Below, in pieces: positions 6,502 through 7,611 of a stretch of DNA of 7,611 nt (its first letter is position 1; the number at the start of each line of letters is the position of its first letter). The position numbers and the translations under genes are program-made. Source of the stretch: Gallionellaceae bacterium (lineage in GTDB: Bacteria > Pseudomonadota > Gammaproteobacteria > Burkholderiales > Gallionellaceae); the NCBI GenBank assembly GCA_003151655.1, contig PLYB01000063.1:4296-11906 (forward strand), in the 5' to 3' direction. The notes beneath the pieces were generated by a model. It made no database searches and had not been told where the DNA came from. It saw only the letters and a program-made list of their open reading frames with translations.

Positions 6502-7572
6502 TCAAAACAAATCAATACTGCCTGACGCAATCTCTTTCAAAACACCTTCTTTGACCAAGGCATCATAGTGATAAATGCGGTTGCGTCCAGCATCCTTGGC
6601 CGCATAAAGCGAACTATCTGCGCGATGTATCACCTCTTGTGGCAACACGCTCGGATCAGCGCCGCTGAAACCGCCGCTGATGGTGACATGCTCCACCTGC
6701 GGGAATATAAATTTTTCAACCTTATTGCGGGCGCGCTCAAAAGACAGCGTGGCTGATTCGAGGTCATTGGCAGCGATGATGGCAATAAACTCTTCGCCTC
6801 CGAAGCGATACAAAAGGTCTGAATGTCGAAATGAACTTTGTAACAGTCGGGTCACCATGATGAGTACTTCATCACCGATGATGTGACCATAAGTGTCGTT
6901 GACCTTTTTGAAGTGGTCAATATCAAGGATGCCCAGCCAGTAAGTTTGCGGCGATGGCTCACGCCGGGTGCTGCCATCATCCGCGTCTTTAAAGCGGGCG
7001 GACAGCAGATTCCAGATACGATCCAGATTGGTCTCCAGAGAGTAGCGGTTAAGCAACCCGGTGAGCGGGTCGCGCTGACTGGTGTCGAGAAGTTCATAAT
7101 AGTTGGTGAACACTTCAAGAACCCCGTGGACAATGGCATCATCAGTGGGTGTTGCTTCCCGATCACGCTGAAAAACAAAATAGCCGCGCAATTCGTTGCC
7201 GCCGCGCAGCGGATAACAGATAAGCAGGTCATTATCGAGCTTCCTGCTGCAGGCCTTGCCAAGCAAACGCACATTTTCCAGCAACTCTCGCACGGTGTTC
7301 GAAATGTCCTGATCGTTGCTTACTTCTTCAACATGCTCGACAACCCGCTGAACGCCGTTTTTTTCTGTTACCACAGTGCGAGAATGATGCAGCGCTCGTA
7401 TGACAACGCCGTTGTCATCAACCCGGTAAAGAGATGTTTCAAGCACCCCGAGCAGCGGGCCAAGCGTGCGCAACAAACTCTGCTCCACCAAGTAGGTGTC
7501 GCGGATTGCAGTCATCGTGCCCAGTTTTTTTAATACGCCCGGCAAACCCGGTTCGGTGAGTTGATTCGACAT
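6502..7572 (-). CDS. Diguanylate cyclase with GAF-like sensor domain
   Basis: The product (356 residues from the chosen ATG) should join two GTP into the second messenger cyclic di-GMP. No membrane helix is visible, so it is probably cytoplasmic. Residues about 25-160 resemble a GAF-type sensor (ETSLYRVDDNG at 45-55, LLICYPLRGGNELRGYFVF at 116-134). The GGDEF domain spans about 165-335: DPLTGLLNR (168-176), metal-binding Asp217 in LDIDHFKKVNDTYGH, the active-site loop RFGGEEF (256-262), and ADSSLYAAKDAGRNR (318-332). RHSD (249-252), five residues before GGEEF, is a full RxxD inhibitory site, so product feedback is likely. A charged stretch near 194-210 lengthens the segment before LDIDHF by about 14 residues over a typical GGDEF domain. 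The reading frame stays open to the window edge, where an in-frame GTG at 7611 could extend it by 13 residues or more. The ATG at 7572 is preferred because residues before it look non-conserved, but ribosome-site support is weak. Confidence 0.92.
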   Translation of the reverse strand: MSNQLTEPGLPGVLKKLGTMTAIRDTYLVEQSLLRTLGPLLGVLETSLYRVDDNGVVIRALHHSRTVVTEKNGVQRVVEHVEEVSNDQDISNTVRELLENVRLLGKACSRKLDNDLLICYPLRGGNELRGYFVFQRDREATPTDDAIVHGVLEVFTNYYELLDTSQRDPLTGLLNRYSLETNLDRIWNLLSARFKDADDGSTRREPSPQTYWLGILDIDHFKKVNDTYGHIIGDEVLIMVTRLLQSSFRHSDLLYRFGGEEFIAIIAANDLESATLSFERARNKVEKFIFPQVEHVTISGGFSGADPSVLPQEVIHRADSSLYAAKDAGRNRIYHYDALVKEGVLKEIASGSIDLF

Positions 7573-7611
7573 CAGTACGCTTTCATGGCAATGGTATGGA
7601 CTCCACCTCAC

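Noticed and set aside
6883..7533. 216-codon open frame on the plus strand
   Set aside because: It lies entirely antisense to the well-supported diguanylate cyclase gene, and its translation shows no recognisable domain. It is best explained as a shadow of that gene's codon bias.

Overview
The window is a compact chromosomal segment of a Gram-negative bacterium. Genes cover nearly all of it, and no stretch over 300 bases lacks one. The order TPR lipoprotein - lolB - ispE - tRNA-Gln on the minus strand matches the conserved cluster of many Betaproteobacteria, where prs usually follows. Moderate GC and the protein sequences fit that class, perhaps the Nitrosomonadales/Gallionellaceae. The taxonomic placement is inference from gene order and protein style, not a database match.

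The left half (1-3440) is a leftward operon. It begins with a 589-residue tetratricopeptide lipoprotein (1598-3367). After a 97-base gap that holds a perfect palindrome comes lolB (910-1500), the outer-membrane receptor for lipoproteins. Its end overlaps the start of ispE (50-931), a kinase of the MEP isoprenoid pathway. Just beyond ispE, the first 23 bases of a tRNA-Gln gene run off the left edge. The TPR protein looks like a lipoprotein that LolB itself would insert into the outer membrane.

The middle (3441-6489) is a rightward three-gene operon whose stop and start codons overlap. It encodes an ABC ATPase of the GldA/NosF type, a six-helix permease of the GldF type, and a membrane-anchored periplasmic protein of the GldG type. 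Together they look like one ABC complex with an auxiliary subunit, of unknown substrate. It diverges from the TPR-lolB-ispE operon across an 88-base gap in which two overlapping promoters can be proposed.

The right end (6502-7572) is a leftward diguanylate cyclase with a GAF-like N-terminal sensor, a GGEEF active site and an RxxD inhibitory site. It converges on the ABC operon with a gap of only 12 bases and no visible terminator.

Most of the window is ordinary housekeeping sequence. The least understood part is the GldAFG-like ABC operon. The most interesting non-coding item is the palindrome between the TPR gene and lolB.
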